Of a DNA stretch of 64,000 nucleotides, positions 37,507 to 45,404 are shown one piece after another. A program made the translations under genes and the position numbers. The notes below the pieces were generated by a model. It saw nothing but the letters and a program-made list of their open reading frames with translations. It made no database searches and was not told where the DNA came from. Numbering within the stretch: the stretch's first letter is position 1; the number at the start of each line of letters is the position of its first letter. Source of the stretch: Bradyrhizobium guangdongense (GTDB lineage: Bacteria > Pseudomonadota > Alphaproteobacteria > Rhizobiales > Xanthobacteraceae); NCBI RefSeq assembly GCF_004114975.1, contig NZ_CP030051.1, forward strand, positions 5,394,001-5,458,000, given 5' to 3'.

Positions 37507-39030
37507 CTACATCGTTGCGCCGAGCACCCAGGGCGCGAACTCGGCGCCGCCGAAATCAAAACTCTCGCTCTTGGTCGGCTGTCCGGAGGCCGTCTTCAGG
37601 ATGAGGTCGAAGATGCGCTGGCCGCACTCCTGGACGCTCTCCTCGCCTTCGAGGATGGTGCCGCAATTGACGTCCATGTCCTCTTCCATGCGCTTGTACA
37701 TCGGCGTGTTGGTGGCAAGCTTGATCGAGGGCGCCGGCTTGCAGCCGAACACGCTGCCTCGTCCCGTGGTGAAGCAGACGAGATTGGCGCCGCCGGCGAC
37801 CTGCCCGGTGGCTGCAACGGGGTCGTAGCCGGGCGTGTCCATGAAGACAAAGCCCTTCTTGGTGACGGGCTCGGCATAGCGCAGCACCTCGACGAGGTTG
37901 GTGGTGCCGGCCTTCGCCATCGCGCCGAGCGACTTCTCCAGGATGGTGGTGAGGCCGCCGGCCTTGTTGCCGGGGCTCGGATTGGCGTTCATCTCGGCGC
38001 CTTCGCGCGTCGTGTATTCGTCCCACCAGCGCATCAGGTCAACCAGCTTCTCGCCGACCTCGCGGCTGACCGCACGGCGCGTCAAGAGATGCTCGGCACC
38101 GTAGGTCTCCGGCGTCTCCGACAGGATCACGGTGCCGCCGTGACGCACGATCAGATCGCTCGCCGCACCCAGCGCCGGATTGGCCGACACGCCGGAATAG
38201 CCGTCCGAGCCGCCGCATTGCAGCGCCACGGTGAGTTCGCTCGCCGGCACCGTTTCGCGCTTGACCTTGTTGGCGTCGGCCAGCGCCTCGCGCACGAAGC
38301 CGATGCCGGCCTCCACCGTCTTGCGGGTGCCGCCGACCTCCTGGATGTCCATCGCGCGCAGGCGGCCGGCGAGCTTCTGTTCTTCCATCAGGCCGCCGAT
38401 CTGGTTCACCTCGCAGCCGAGGCCGAGCACGATGACATGCGAGAAATTGACGTGCCGTGCGTAGCCGCCGAGGGTGCGGCGGAGCAGCGCCAGCGGCTCG
38501 TTCTGCGTCATGCCGCAGCCGGTCTTGTGGGTCAGCGCGACCACGCCGTCGACATTGGGGAAATCGGCCAGCGGATTGTCGCCGGTGAAAGGATTCTTCT
38601 TGAAGACATCGGCGACGAGGCTTGCGACATGCGCGCTGCAATTCACCGAGGTGAGGATGCCGATGTAGTTGCGCGTGGCGACGCGGCCGTCGGGACGGCG
38701 GATGCCTTCGAAGGTCGCCGGCAGATCGAAATTCGGCGTCGGCTTGACGTCGGCGCAATAGGCATAGTCCTTGGCGAAATCGCCCATGCCGCAATTCTGC
38801 ACGTGCACGTGCTGGCCCGGCGCGATGGCCCGCGTCGCAAAGCCGATGATCTGGCCATAGCGGATGACAGGCTCGCCCACGGTGATCGGCTTGATCGCGA
38901 CCTTATGGCCGGAGGGGATGCGCTCGACCGTGGTCACGCCGTCGGCGACGACCGTCCCCGGCGGCAGGCTCGCGCGCGCGATCAGCACGCCATCAGCGGG
39001 ATGCAGACGGATGACGGGACTGATGGTCAT
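37507..39030 (-). CDS. altronate/galactarate dehydratase family protein (UxaA/GarD type)
   Basis: The 507-residue protein has an N-terminal SAF domain (about 1-95, VIRLHPADGVLIARA...), a central SAF-like linker (RPDGRVATRNYIGI) and a C-terminal catalytic region with CGGSDGYSGVSANPA, TPGYDPVAATG and TTGRGSVFG motifs of sugar-acid dehydratases. These iron-dependent enzymes dehydrate altronate, galactarate or related acids. The ATG at 39030 follows AAGGAGACC. It lies downstream of an HpaI/GarL-type aldolase gene on the same strand, separated by a repeat, so the pair may form a sugar-acid branch. Confidence 0.88.
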   Translation of the reverse strand: MTISPVIRLHPADGVLIARASLPPGTVVADGVTTVERIPSGHKVAIKPITVGEPVIRYGQIIGFATRAIAPGQHVHVQNCGMGDFAKDYAYCADVKPTPNFDLPATFEGIRRPDGRVATRNYIGILTSVNCSAHVASLVADVFKKNPFTGDNPLADFPNVDGVVALTHKTGCGMTQNEPLALLRRTLGGYARHVNFSHVIVLGLGCEVNQIGGLMEEQKLAGRLRAMDIQEVGGTRKTVEAGIGFVREALADANKVKRETVPASELTVALQCGGSDGYSGVSANPALGAASDLIVRHGGTVILSETPETYGAEHLLTRRAVSREVGEKLVDLMRWWDEYTTREGAEMNANPSPGNKAGGLTTILEKSLGAMAKAGTTNLVEVLRYAEPVTKKGFVFMDTPGYDPVAATGQVAGGANLVCFTTGRGSVFGCKPAPSIKLATNTPMYKRMEEDMDVNCGTILEGEESVQECGQRIFDLILKTASGQPTKSESFDFGGAEFAPWVLGATM

Positions 39031-39054
39031 GGTGGTCTCCTTGGATATAACTAT

Positions 39055-39184
39055 TGTGCCCCGGACGCAGCGCAGCGTGAAACGGTGCGCTGCCGAGCCG
39101 GGGCCCATCTATCGTGCGTCTCGCAAGCCACTGGGTCTCGGCTCTGCGAAGCAGCGTTACGCGCTGCATCGCATCCGGGACACC
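39055..39184. repeat. intergenic repeat between aldolase and dehydratase genes
   Basis: The block has GCCCCGGACGCAGCGCAGCG near its left end, CCGGGGCCC in the middle and GCGCTGCATCGCATCCGGGAC at its right end, forming imperfect inverted arms. The same CCCGGACGC / GCGTCCGGG theme returns at 61813-61858. It fills most of the 159-bp gap. Confidence 0.7.
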
Positions 39185-39189
39185 AGGGC

Positions 39190-39966
39190 TCAGGCCTTGC
39201 CGCCCGAATCCTTGCGGGTCGCGTTGACCTGCATCTTGGCGTAGGTCGTCATCAGGCCGACCTCGTTGGAGAGCGTCACGAGCTTGAAGCCCATGTTGAT
39301 GGCGCGCGTAGCGCCTTCGGCGCCGCTGCAATGGATGCCCGGATTGAGGCCCCGCTTGCCGCACTCCTTGATGATCTTCTCGTAGATCGCGAGGATCTCC
39401 GGCTCGGAGCGGTCGAGCTTCGGCTCGAGGCCGTAGGAGAAGCCGAGGTCGGACGGACCGATATAGACACCGTCGATGCCTTCGACGTCCAGGATCGCCT
39501 CCATGTTCTCGACCGCGGTCTTGGTTTCCATCATCGGCAGCAGGATGGTGTCGGCATTCGCGGTCTTCTGATACGAGCCCGCGGTGCCGTACATGCCGGC
39601 GCGGATCGGGCCGTTGGAGCGGACGCCCTGCGGCGGATATTTGGAATAGGAGACCAGGTTCCTGGCTTCCTGCGGCGTGTTGACCATCGGGCAGATCACG
39701 CCATAGGCACCGCCGTCGAGCACCTTGCCGATGATGCCGGGCTCGTTCCAGGGCACGCGGACCATCGGGGTGACCGGATGCTTGTCCATGGCCTGGAAGC
39801 ACTGCACCATCGACAGATAGTCCTGCACGCCGTGCTGCATGTCGACCGTGACGCTGTCGAAGCCGCATTGCGCGATCATCTCAGCCGAGAAGCCGGAGGG
39901 AATAGCGAGCCACGCGTTGACCACGGCCTTGCCCGACTTCCAGATTTCCTTGACCTTGTTCGCCAC
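39190..39966 (-). CDS. hpaI: HpcH/HpaI family class II pyruvate aldolase
   Basis: The 258-residue protein belongs to the HpcH/HpaI family of metal-dependent pyruvate aldolases, with VTVDMQHG near residue 45, MVRVPWNEPG, GVICPMVNTPQEA and YIGPSDLGFSYG motifs. Next to a homoprotocatechuate cluster it most likely cleaves 4-hydroxy-2-oxoheptane-1,7-dioate to pyruvate and succinic semialdehyde (HpaI). Because a GarD/UxaA-type dehydratase follows it, 2-dehydro-3-deoxyglucarate aldolase (GarL) is the alternative; the families overlap. The GTG at 39966 is supported by GGAAGG four to five bases upstream. It is transcribed divergently from hpaH, downstream of hpaR. Confidence 0.8.
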   Translation of the reverse strand: MANKVKEIWKSGKAVVNAWLAIPSGFSAEMIAQCGFDSVTVDMQHGVQDYLSMVQCFQAMDKHPVTPMVRVPWNEPGIIGKVLDGGAYGVICPMVNTPQEARNLVSYSKYPPQGVRSNGPIRAGMYGTAGSYQKTANADTILLPMMETKTAVENMEAILDVEGIDGVYIGPSDLGFSYGLEPKLDRSEPEILAIYEKIIKECGKRGLNPGIHCSGAEGATRAINMGFKLVTLSNEVGLMTTYAKMQVNATRKDSGGKA

Positions 39967-40080
39967 GTTGCCTTCCTTCCCTGTTGCTCTCACTCGCCGC
40001 GGATCGGGTTGGGCCGCACTTTGAGCGAAAAAAAGCGTCAATGTCCATGGCTCTCACCGCGCACGCACGCATATCTGGGA

Positions 40081-40599
40081 TCACTCCTCCGCGCGTGTAT
40101 CATCCTCGCTTCCAAGCCCTTCGAGACTCAGTTCGAGCTCGCCGAGCATCTCCTGCAACTCGACAAGCTTACGCGCCCCGAAACGTCGCGTGATTTCGGC
40201 ATAGATTGCCTCCGATGTCGGCGCCACCGCGGCCATCAGTTTCACCCCGTCTTTCGAGATCGAAACCATGCTGCGGCGCTGGTCCGTCTTCGCCGTCTTG
40301 CGCTCGATCAGGTTGCGCGCCTCCAGATCGCGCAGGATGCGCGACAGGCTCGGCCCGAGGAGAAAGGCCGTGCGCGCGAGTTCCGTAACCTCGGCGGCCT
40401 CGATGGCCGCAAGCGCGCGAAGGATGCGCCATTGCTGCTCGGTCAAGCCGTGCTGGCGCAGCGACGGGCGAAATTGCCGCATCACCGCCTCGCGGGCCCG
40501 CAGCAGCGACATCGGCAACGAGCGCGAAAAGTCGCGCATCGGCACCTGATGCGCGGCAGGCGCGTTTCCATTGATGGAATCAGCCGGTCTCTTCGCCAT
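40081..40599 (-). CDS. hpaR: MarR-family regulator of homoprotocatechuate degradation
   Basis: The 172-residue MarR-type winged-helix protein has LTEQQWRILRAL near residue 52, the recognition-helix region LGPSLSRILRDLEARNLIERKTAKTDQR, and a C-terminal dimer helix. The sequence fits HpaR/HpcR, repressor of the hpa meta-cleavage operon, which responds to 4-hydroxyphenylacetate-type ligands in enterobacteria. It is divergent from hpaH. A perfect 16-bp palindrome in the shared promoter region is a likely binding site. Start at 40599 follows GAAGGGG. The acidic C-terminus (EDDTRAEE) is unremarkable. Confidence 0.88.
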   Translation of the reverse strand: MAKRPADSINGNAPAAHQVPMRDFSRSLPMSLLRAREAVMRQFRPSLRQHGLTEQQWRILRALAAIEAAEVTELARTAFLLGPSLSRILRDLEARNLIERKTAKTDQRRSMVSISKDGVKLMAAVAPTSEAIYAEITRRFGARKLVELQEMLGELELSLEGLGSEDDTRAEE

Positions 40600-40676
40600 G
40601 TTGCCCCTTCCAAAGTCGTCCTTCAGACCGCAAAGCGTGTGCAGTGCAGCATGCCCGAATTGTACTTGATGTATTC

Positions 40677-40692
40677 ACTTAACATGTTAAGT
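40677..40692. promoter_or_regulatory. probable HpaR operator (perfect palindrome)
   Basis: ACTTAACATGTTAAGT is a perfect 16-bp palindrome, in an A/T-rich island between the divergent hpaR and hpaH genes. It overlaps a plausible hpaH promoter (TTGATG at 40666-40671 with TAAGTA at 40688-40693). The size and symmetry suit a MarR dimer, so binding by HpaR would block both directions. Confidence 0.7.
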
Positions 40693-40724
40693 ATCTCCAG
40701 GCACCACGTTACGTGTGATCACAG

Positions 40725-41531
40725 ATGGCGCTTTCCAAGGACGATATCCAAGCCTGCGCGAGCCGTCTGCACCAGGCGGAGAAGACCCGCGTGCAGATCC
40801 GGCAGCTCTCGCAGGATTTTCCGGGCATCTCCATTGCCGATGCCTACGCGATTCAGAAGGCCTGGGTCGACGTCAAGATCGCCGAGGGGCGCGTCGTCAA
40901 GGGCCACAAGATCGGTCTGACCTCGAAGGCGATGCAGAGCGCTCTCAATATTGACGAGCCTGACTCCGGCGTGCTGCTCGACGACATGTTCTTTGCCGAC
41001 GGCGGGAGCATCCCCACCGAGCGCTTCATCGCGACCCGCGTCGAGGCCGAGCTCGCCTTCGTGATGAGCAAGCGGCTGTCGGGGCCCGACTGCACGATGT
41101 TCGATGTGCTCAACGCCACCGAATTCGTGGTCCCGGCGCTGGAGATCCTGGACACGCGGATCGAGCGCGTCGATATCAGGACCAAGGCGACGCGCAAGAT
41201 CTTCGACACCATCGCCGACAACGCCGCGAATGCCGGTATCGTGCTCGGCGGCCGGCCGATCCGCCCGCTAGACGCCGACCTGCGCTGGATCGGTTCGCTC
41301 TGCTTCAAGAACGGCCAACTGGTGGAGACCGGACTTGCCGCGGGCGTGCTCAATCATCCGGCGACGGCGGTCGCCTGGCTCGCCAACAAGATCGCGCCGC
41401 TGGGCCTTGCGCTCGAACCGGGGCAGGTTGTGCTCGCCGGCTCGTTCATCCGTCCGATCGAGACCCGCAAGGGCGACACAATTCAAGCCGATTACGGCGC
41501 CTACGGCTCGGTGAGCTGCTACTTCGCGTAA
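40725..41531 (+). CDS. hpaH: 2-oxo-hept-4-ene-1,7-dioate hydratase
   Basis: HpaH hydrates 2-oxohept-4-ene-1,7-dioate to the 4-hydroxy acid that HpaI cleaves. The 268-residue protein has the hydratase/decarboxylase fold with KGHKIGLTSKAMQ near residue 60, EAELAFVM near 105, NAANAGIVLGG near 165 and GDTIQADYG near the end, as in HpaH/MhpD relatives. No good Shine-Dalgarno precedes the ATG at 40725. It is the first gene of the five- to six-gene hpa operon and lies directly behind the predicted HpaR operator. Confidence 0.92.
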   Translation: MALSKDDIQACASRLHQAEKTRVQIRQLSQDFPGISIADAYAIQKAWVDVKIAEGRVVKGHKIGLTSKAMQSALNIDEPDSGVLLDDMFFADGGSIPTERFIATRVEAELAFVMSKRLSGPDCTMFDVLNATEFVVPALEILDTRIERVDIRTKATRKIFDTIADNAANAGIVLGGRPIRPLDADLRWIGSLCFKNGQLVETGLAAGVLNHPATAVAWLANKIAPLGLALEPGQVVLAGSFIRPIETRKGDTIQADYGAYGSVSCYFA

Positions 41532-41564
41532 CGCGACAAGAAGAGACAGGGAGCGAAACCGCAA

Positions 41565-41963
41565 ATGCCGCATTTCACGATCGAATATTCGGCCAATCTC
41601 GACGGCCGTCTCGACATCGCCGCGGTGTGCGAGGTGGTGCGCAAGGCGGCGGTGGAGACCGGAATCTTCCCGCTCGGCGGCATTCGCGTCCGCGCCGTCA
41701 GATGCGAGCATTATGCGATCGCGGACGCGCGGCAAGACTACGGATTCCTCGACATGGTACTGCGCATCGGCGAGGGCCGCGACCTTTCAACCCGCCAGAA
41801 AGCCGGCGAGCACGTGTTTCAGGCGCTTTCAAAGCACCTCGATCCCGTCTTCGCCGCCAGCAAGTTCGCTTTATCGTTCGACATGCAGATCAACGACAAG
41901 GACACCAGCTGGAAGCGCAACAACATCCACGACGCACTGAAAGCGGAGGCAGCCCATGGATAA
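41565..41963 (+). CDS. hpaF: 5-carboxymethyl-2-hydroxymuconate isomerase
   Basis: HpaF (CHMI) isomerises 5-carboxymethyl-2-hydroxymuconate to 5-oxopent-3-ene-1,2,5-tricarboxylate. The 132-residue protein has the tautomerase-superfamily start MPHFTIEYS with the catalytic N-terminal Pro after Met removal, and the typical RNNIHDAL C-terminus. GGGAG lies upstream of ATG 41565. It overlaps hpaE by 8 bp, showing coupled translation. Confidence 0.93.
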   Translation: MPHFTIEYSANLDGRLDIAAVCEVVRKAAVETGIFPLGGIRVRAVRCEHYAIADARQDYGFLDMVLRIGEGRDLSTRQKAGEHVFQALSKHLDPVFAASKFALSFDMQINDKDTSWKRNNIHDALKAEAAHG

Positions 41964-43494
41964 GTCCACGCCGAAAGCCGATGTGTTCCACGCCAATCGC
42001 GAGCGCGTTGCGCCGCTGCTGAAGACGCTGCGCGCGAGCGGCATCGGTCACATGATCGACGGCAAGATCGTCCCGTCGATCTCAGGTGAAATCTTCGAGA
42101 CGAAATCTCCTGTCGATGGCGCTGTGCTCGCGAGCGTTGCCCGCGGCAATGCCGAGGACATCGACGCCGCGGCCACGGCCGCCGCCCTCGCCTTCAAATC
42201 CTGGCGCGACATGGGGCCGGCGATGCGGCGCAAGCTGCTGCATCGCGTTGCGGACGCGATCGAGGACAATGCCGACGACATCGCCGTGCTCGAATGCGTC
42301 GACACCGGCCAGGCCTATCGCTTCATGGCCAAGGCTGCGATCCGCGCCGCCGAGAACTTCCGCTTCTTCGCCGACAAATGCGCCGAGGCCAGAGACGGTC
42401 TCAACACGCCGAGCGACGAGCACTGGAACGTCTCGACCCGCGTGCCGATCGGCCCCGTTGGCGTCATCACGCCGTGGAACACGCCGTTCATGCTCTCGAC
42501 CTGGAAGATCGCTCCTGCGCTGGCCGCCGGCTGCACCGTCGTGCACAAGCCGGCGGAATGGTCGCCGGTGACGGCGTCCATCCTGGCGAAGCTCGTCAAG
42601 GAGGCCGGTGTGCCCGACGGCGTGCTCAACACCGTGCACGGGTTCGGCGAAGAGGCCGGCAAGGCGCTGACCGAGCATCCCGCCATCAAGGCGATCGGCT
42701 TCGTCGGCGAGAGCGCGACGGGCTCGGCCATCATGGTCCAGGGCGCACCGACCTTGAAGCGCGTTCATTTCGAGCTCGGCGGCAAGAACCCCGTGATCGT
42801 GTTCGACGATGCCGATCTCGACCGCGCGCTCGATGCCGTCGTGTTCATGATCTACTCGCTCAACGGCGAGCGCTGCACCTCGTCGAGCCGCCTATTGGTC
42901 CAGCGGAACATCGCGGAGAAATTCGTGGAGAAGCTGACCGCGCGGGTGAAGGCGCTGAAGGTCGGCCATCCCCTCCATCCCGCTACCGAGATCGGCCCGC
43001 TGATCCACGAGCGGCACCTCGCAAAGGTCTGCTCCTTTTTCGAGGTCGCGCGCCAGGACGGCGCCACGATCGCGGTCGGCGGCAAGGCCTATGACGGTCC
43101 TGGCGGCGGACATTATGTCGAACCGACCCTGGTGACCGGCGCGCATGGCAAGATGCGTGTGGCGCAGGAAGAGGTGTTCGGCCCGTTTCTCACCGTGCTG
43201 CCCTTCAAGGATGAAACAGACGCGATCGAGATCGCCAATGACATTCGCTATGGCCTCACCGGCTATGTCTGGACCAACGATGTCGGCCGCGCGCTGCGTG
43301 TCGCCGATGCGCTGGAAGCCGGCATGATCTGGCTGAACTCCGAGAACGTCCGCCATCTGCCGACCCCGTTCGGCGGCATGAAGGCCTCCGGCATCGGCCG
43401 CGACGGGGGCGATTACTCGTTCGACTTCTACATGGAAACCAAGCACGTCTCGCTGGCGCGGGGCACGCACAAGATTCAGAAACTGGGAATTTGA
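41956..43494 (+). CDS. hpaE: 5-carboxymethyl-2-hydroxymuconate semialdehyde dehydrogenase
   Basis: HpaE oxidises the ring-cleavage semialdehyde to 5-carboxymethyl-2-hydroxymuconate with NAD+. The 512-residue protein is a standard aldehyde dehydrogenase: NAD-binding ITPWNTPFMLSTWKIAPALAAG near residue 170, catalytic Glu in FELGGKNPVIVF near 275 and catalytic Cys in NGERCTSSSRLLV near 308. The best family fit is HpaE because of the operon. The start ATG lies inside the end of hpaF (ATGGATAA overlap). Confidence 0.93.
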   Translation: MDKSTPKADVFHANRERVAPLLKTLRASGIGHMIDGKIVPSISGEIFETKSPVDGAVLASVARGNAEDIDAAATAAALAFKSWRDMGPAMRRKLLHRVADAIEDNADDIAVLECVDTGQAYRFMAKAAIRAAENFRFFADKCAEARDGLNTPSDEHWNVSTRVPIGPVGVITPWNTPFMLSTWKIAPALAAGCTVVHKPAEWSPVTASILAKLVKEAGVPDGVLNTVHGFGEEAGKALTEHPAIKAIGFVGESATGSAIMVQGAPTLKRVHFELGGKNPVIVFDDADLDRALDAVVFMIYSLNGERCTSSSRLLVQRNIAEKFVEKLTARVKALKVGHPLHPATEIGPLIHERHLAKVCSFFEVARQDGATIAVGGKAYDGPGGGHYVEPTLVTGAHGKMRVAQEEVFGPFLTVLPFKDETDAIEIANDIRYGLTGYVWTNDVGRALRVADALEAGMIWLNSENVRHLPTPFGGMKASGIGRDGGDYSFDFYMETKHVSLARGTHKIQKLGI

Positions 43495-43521
43495 CGCTCG
43501 TCATTCCCTGGGGAAACGCCA

Positions 43522-44505
43522 ATGCCCGTACCGCAACACGTCTTCGAACCGCCGTTCAACATCATCCGCTCCAGCCACGTCGTGCTCGACGTGACCGATC
43601 TGAAGCTGAGCCGCGACTTCTACGAGAGCACGGTCGGCCTGCATGTCGAGGACGCCGACGACAAGGTGGTGTACCTGCGCGCAGCCGAGGAGCATCAGCA
43701 TCACTCGCTGGTGCTGCGCAAGGCGGCCGTGCCGGCCTGCGCCCGACTGGGCTTCAAGGTCGGCAATGACGGCGATCTCGACAAAGCCGCAAAGTTTCTC
43801 TCCGAAAACGGCCTCGCCCACGCGTTTGCGGATCAACCGTTCCAGGGCCGCACGCTGCAATTCACCGATCCCTTCGGCTTCCAGATCGAGCTCTATGCGT
43901 CGATGGAGCGGCGGCCGCATCTCCTGCGCCGCTATGACCTCTACCGCGGATGTCATCCGCAGCGGCTCGACCATTTCAATGTCTTCGCCGCCGAAGTACA
44001 GGACACCGTCGAGTTCTATGCGCGGCTCGGCTTCCGCCTCACCGAATACGCCGAAGAGGACGGACCGAACGGTCGCATCGCCGCCGCCTGGATGCATCGC
44101 AAGGGCAATGTCCACGATTTTGCGATCACCAACGGCAAGGGCCCTCGCCTGCACCATTTCGCTTACTGGACGCCGACGGCGATGAACATCATCCATCTCT
44201 GCGACGTGATGGCGTCACAGGGCTTTGTGAAGAACATCGAGCGCGGTCCGGGACGCCACGGCATCTCGAACGCGTTCTTCCTTTACGTGCGCGACCCGGA
44301 TGGACATCGGTTGGAGCTCTACACCAGCGATTATTTCACCGGAGATCACGACCACGAGCCGCTGCGCTGGTCGCTGCGCGATCCGCGCCGCCAGACGCTG
44401 TGGGGCGCGCCGGCGCCGCGCTCCTGGTTCGAACAGGGCTCGCCCTTCACGGGCCAGCCCGTACGGGAGCCGAAATTCGTCGCCGACGTGCTGGTGGCGG
44501 ATTGA
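43522..44505 (+). CDS. hpaD: 3,4-dihydroxyphenylacetate (homoprotocatechuate) 2,3-dioxygenase
   Basis: HpaD performs extradiol ring cleavage of homoprotocatechuate. The 327-residue protein has two vicinal-oxygen-chelate modules. The active C-terminal module shows the metal triad in LDHFNVFAAE (His), LHHFAYW (His) and HRLELYTSDYF (Glu), as in type I homoprotocatechuate 2,3-dioxygenases that use Fe or Mn, rather than the LigB-type enzyme of E. coli HpaD. GGGGAAAC precedes the ATG. It is followed after 3 bp by the FAH-family gene. Confidence 0.93.
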   Translation: MPVPQHVFEPPFNIIRSSHVVLDVTDLKLSRDFYESTVGLHVEDADDKVVYLRAAEEHQHHSLVLRKAAVPACARLGFKVGNDGDLDKAAKFLSENGLAHAFADQPFQGRTLQFTDPFGFQIELYASMERRPHLLRRYDLYRGCHPQRLDHFNVFAAEVQDTVEFYARLGFRLTEYAEEDGPNGRIAAAWMHRKGNVHDFAITNGKGPRLHHFAYWTPTAMNIIHLCDVMASQGFVKNIERGPGRHGISNAFFLYVRDPDGHRLELYTSDYFTGDHDHEPLRWSLRDPRRQTLWGAPAPRSWFEQGSPFTGQPVREPKFVADVLVAD

Positions 44506-44508
44506 GCC

Positions 44509-45378
44509 ATGAAGCTCCCCCGTCTCGCCACCTATTCCGTCAAGGGTGATACCCGCTATGGCGCCGTTCTGGAGGGCGGCATCGTCGATCTCTCGCCGCG
44601 CTATGCCAAAGACTATCCGACGCTGCGCGAGGTGATCGCCGCCGGAAGGCTCGTGCGCCTTGCCGAAGAGTCGGCCAGCCTCACGCCGGATCGCGCGCTC
44701 GGCGATATCACCTGGCTGCCGCCGGTGCCGGCGCCGGAGAAGATCATCTGCATCGGCGTCAACTATCCCGATCGGAACGCCGAGTACAAGGATGGCCAGG
44801 AGGCGCCGAAATATCCGAGCATGTTCATGCGCTCGCCGCGCTCCTTCGTCGGCCACGACACGCCGCTGGTGCGCCCACGCGCGTCCGCGCAGCTCGACTA
44901 CGAAGGCGAGATCGTGCTGGTGATCGGCAAGCAAGGCCGGCACATCCCTGAAAGCAGCGCACTCGATCACATCGCCGCCCTCACCCTGTGCAACGAAGGC
45001 TCGGTGCGCGACTGGCTACGCCACGCCAAGTTCAACGTCACCCAAGGCAAGAACTTCGATTCCAGCGGCAGCCTCGGTCCGTGGCTCGTGCCCTACACAA
45101 GGGAAGCGCAGATCGCCGACATCAGGCTGACCACGCATGTCAACGGCGAGCTCAGACAGGACGATCGTACCAGCCGGCTGATGTTTCCGTTCCGCTACCT
45201 CATCAGCTATATCTCCACCTTCGCAACGCTCGTTCCCGGCGACATCATCGTCACGGGCACGCCGACCGGTGCGGGTGCGCGGTTCGATCCGCCGCGCTAT
45301 TTGAAGCCGGGTGACGTGATCGAGGTCGCGGCTGAGGGCATCGGCACCTTGCGCAACGGCGTCATCGACGAAGCCTGA
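44509..45378 (+). CDS. hpaG: fumarylacetoacetate hydrolase family protein, probable HpaG-type decarboxylase
   Basis: The 289-residue protein has the FAH fold: IICIGVNYPDRNAEY near residue 80, DYEGEIVLVIGKQGR near 125 with the acidic metal ligands, GKNFDSSGSLGPWLV near 180 and GDIIVTGTPTGAGARFDP near 240. In the hpa context it should decarboxylate 5-oxopent-3-ene-1,2,5-tricarboxylate to the HpaH substrate. It is a single FAH module, unlike the two-module HpaG of E. coli. Translation probably restarts from hpaD, 3 bp away. Other FAH reactions cannot be excluded by sequence. Confidence 0.85.
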   Translation: MKLPRLATYSVKGDTRYGAVLEGGIVDLSPRYAKDYPTLREVIAAGRLVRLAEESASLTPDRALGDITWLPPVPAPEKIICIGVNYPDRNAEYKDGQEAPKYPSMFMRSPRSFVGHDTPLVRPRASAQLDYEGEIVLVIGKQGRHIPESSALDHIAALTLCNEGSVRDWLRHAKFNVTQGKNFDSSGSLGPWLVPYTREAQIADIRLTTHVNGELRQDDRTSRLMFPFRYLISYISTFATLVPGDIIVTGTPTGAGARFDPPRYLKPGDVIEVAAEGIGTLRNGVIDEA

Positions 45379-45404
45379 GACATCGATTGAAGTGGAATGA
45401 TGCA

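Noticed and set aside
38089..40920. Plus-strand open frame of about 943 codons
   Set aside because: It runs antisense through the dehydratase, aldolase and hpaR genes, which all have clear families and ribosome binding sites.
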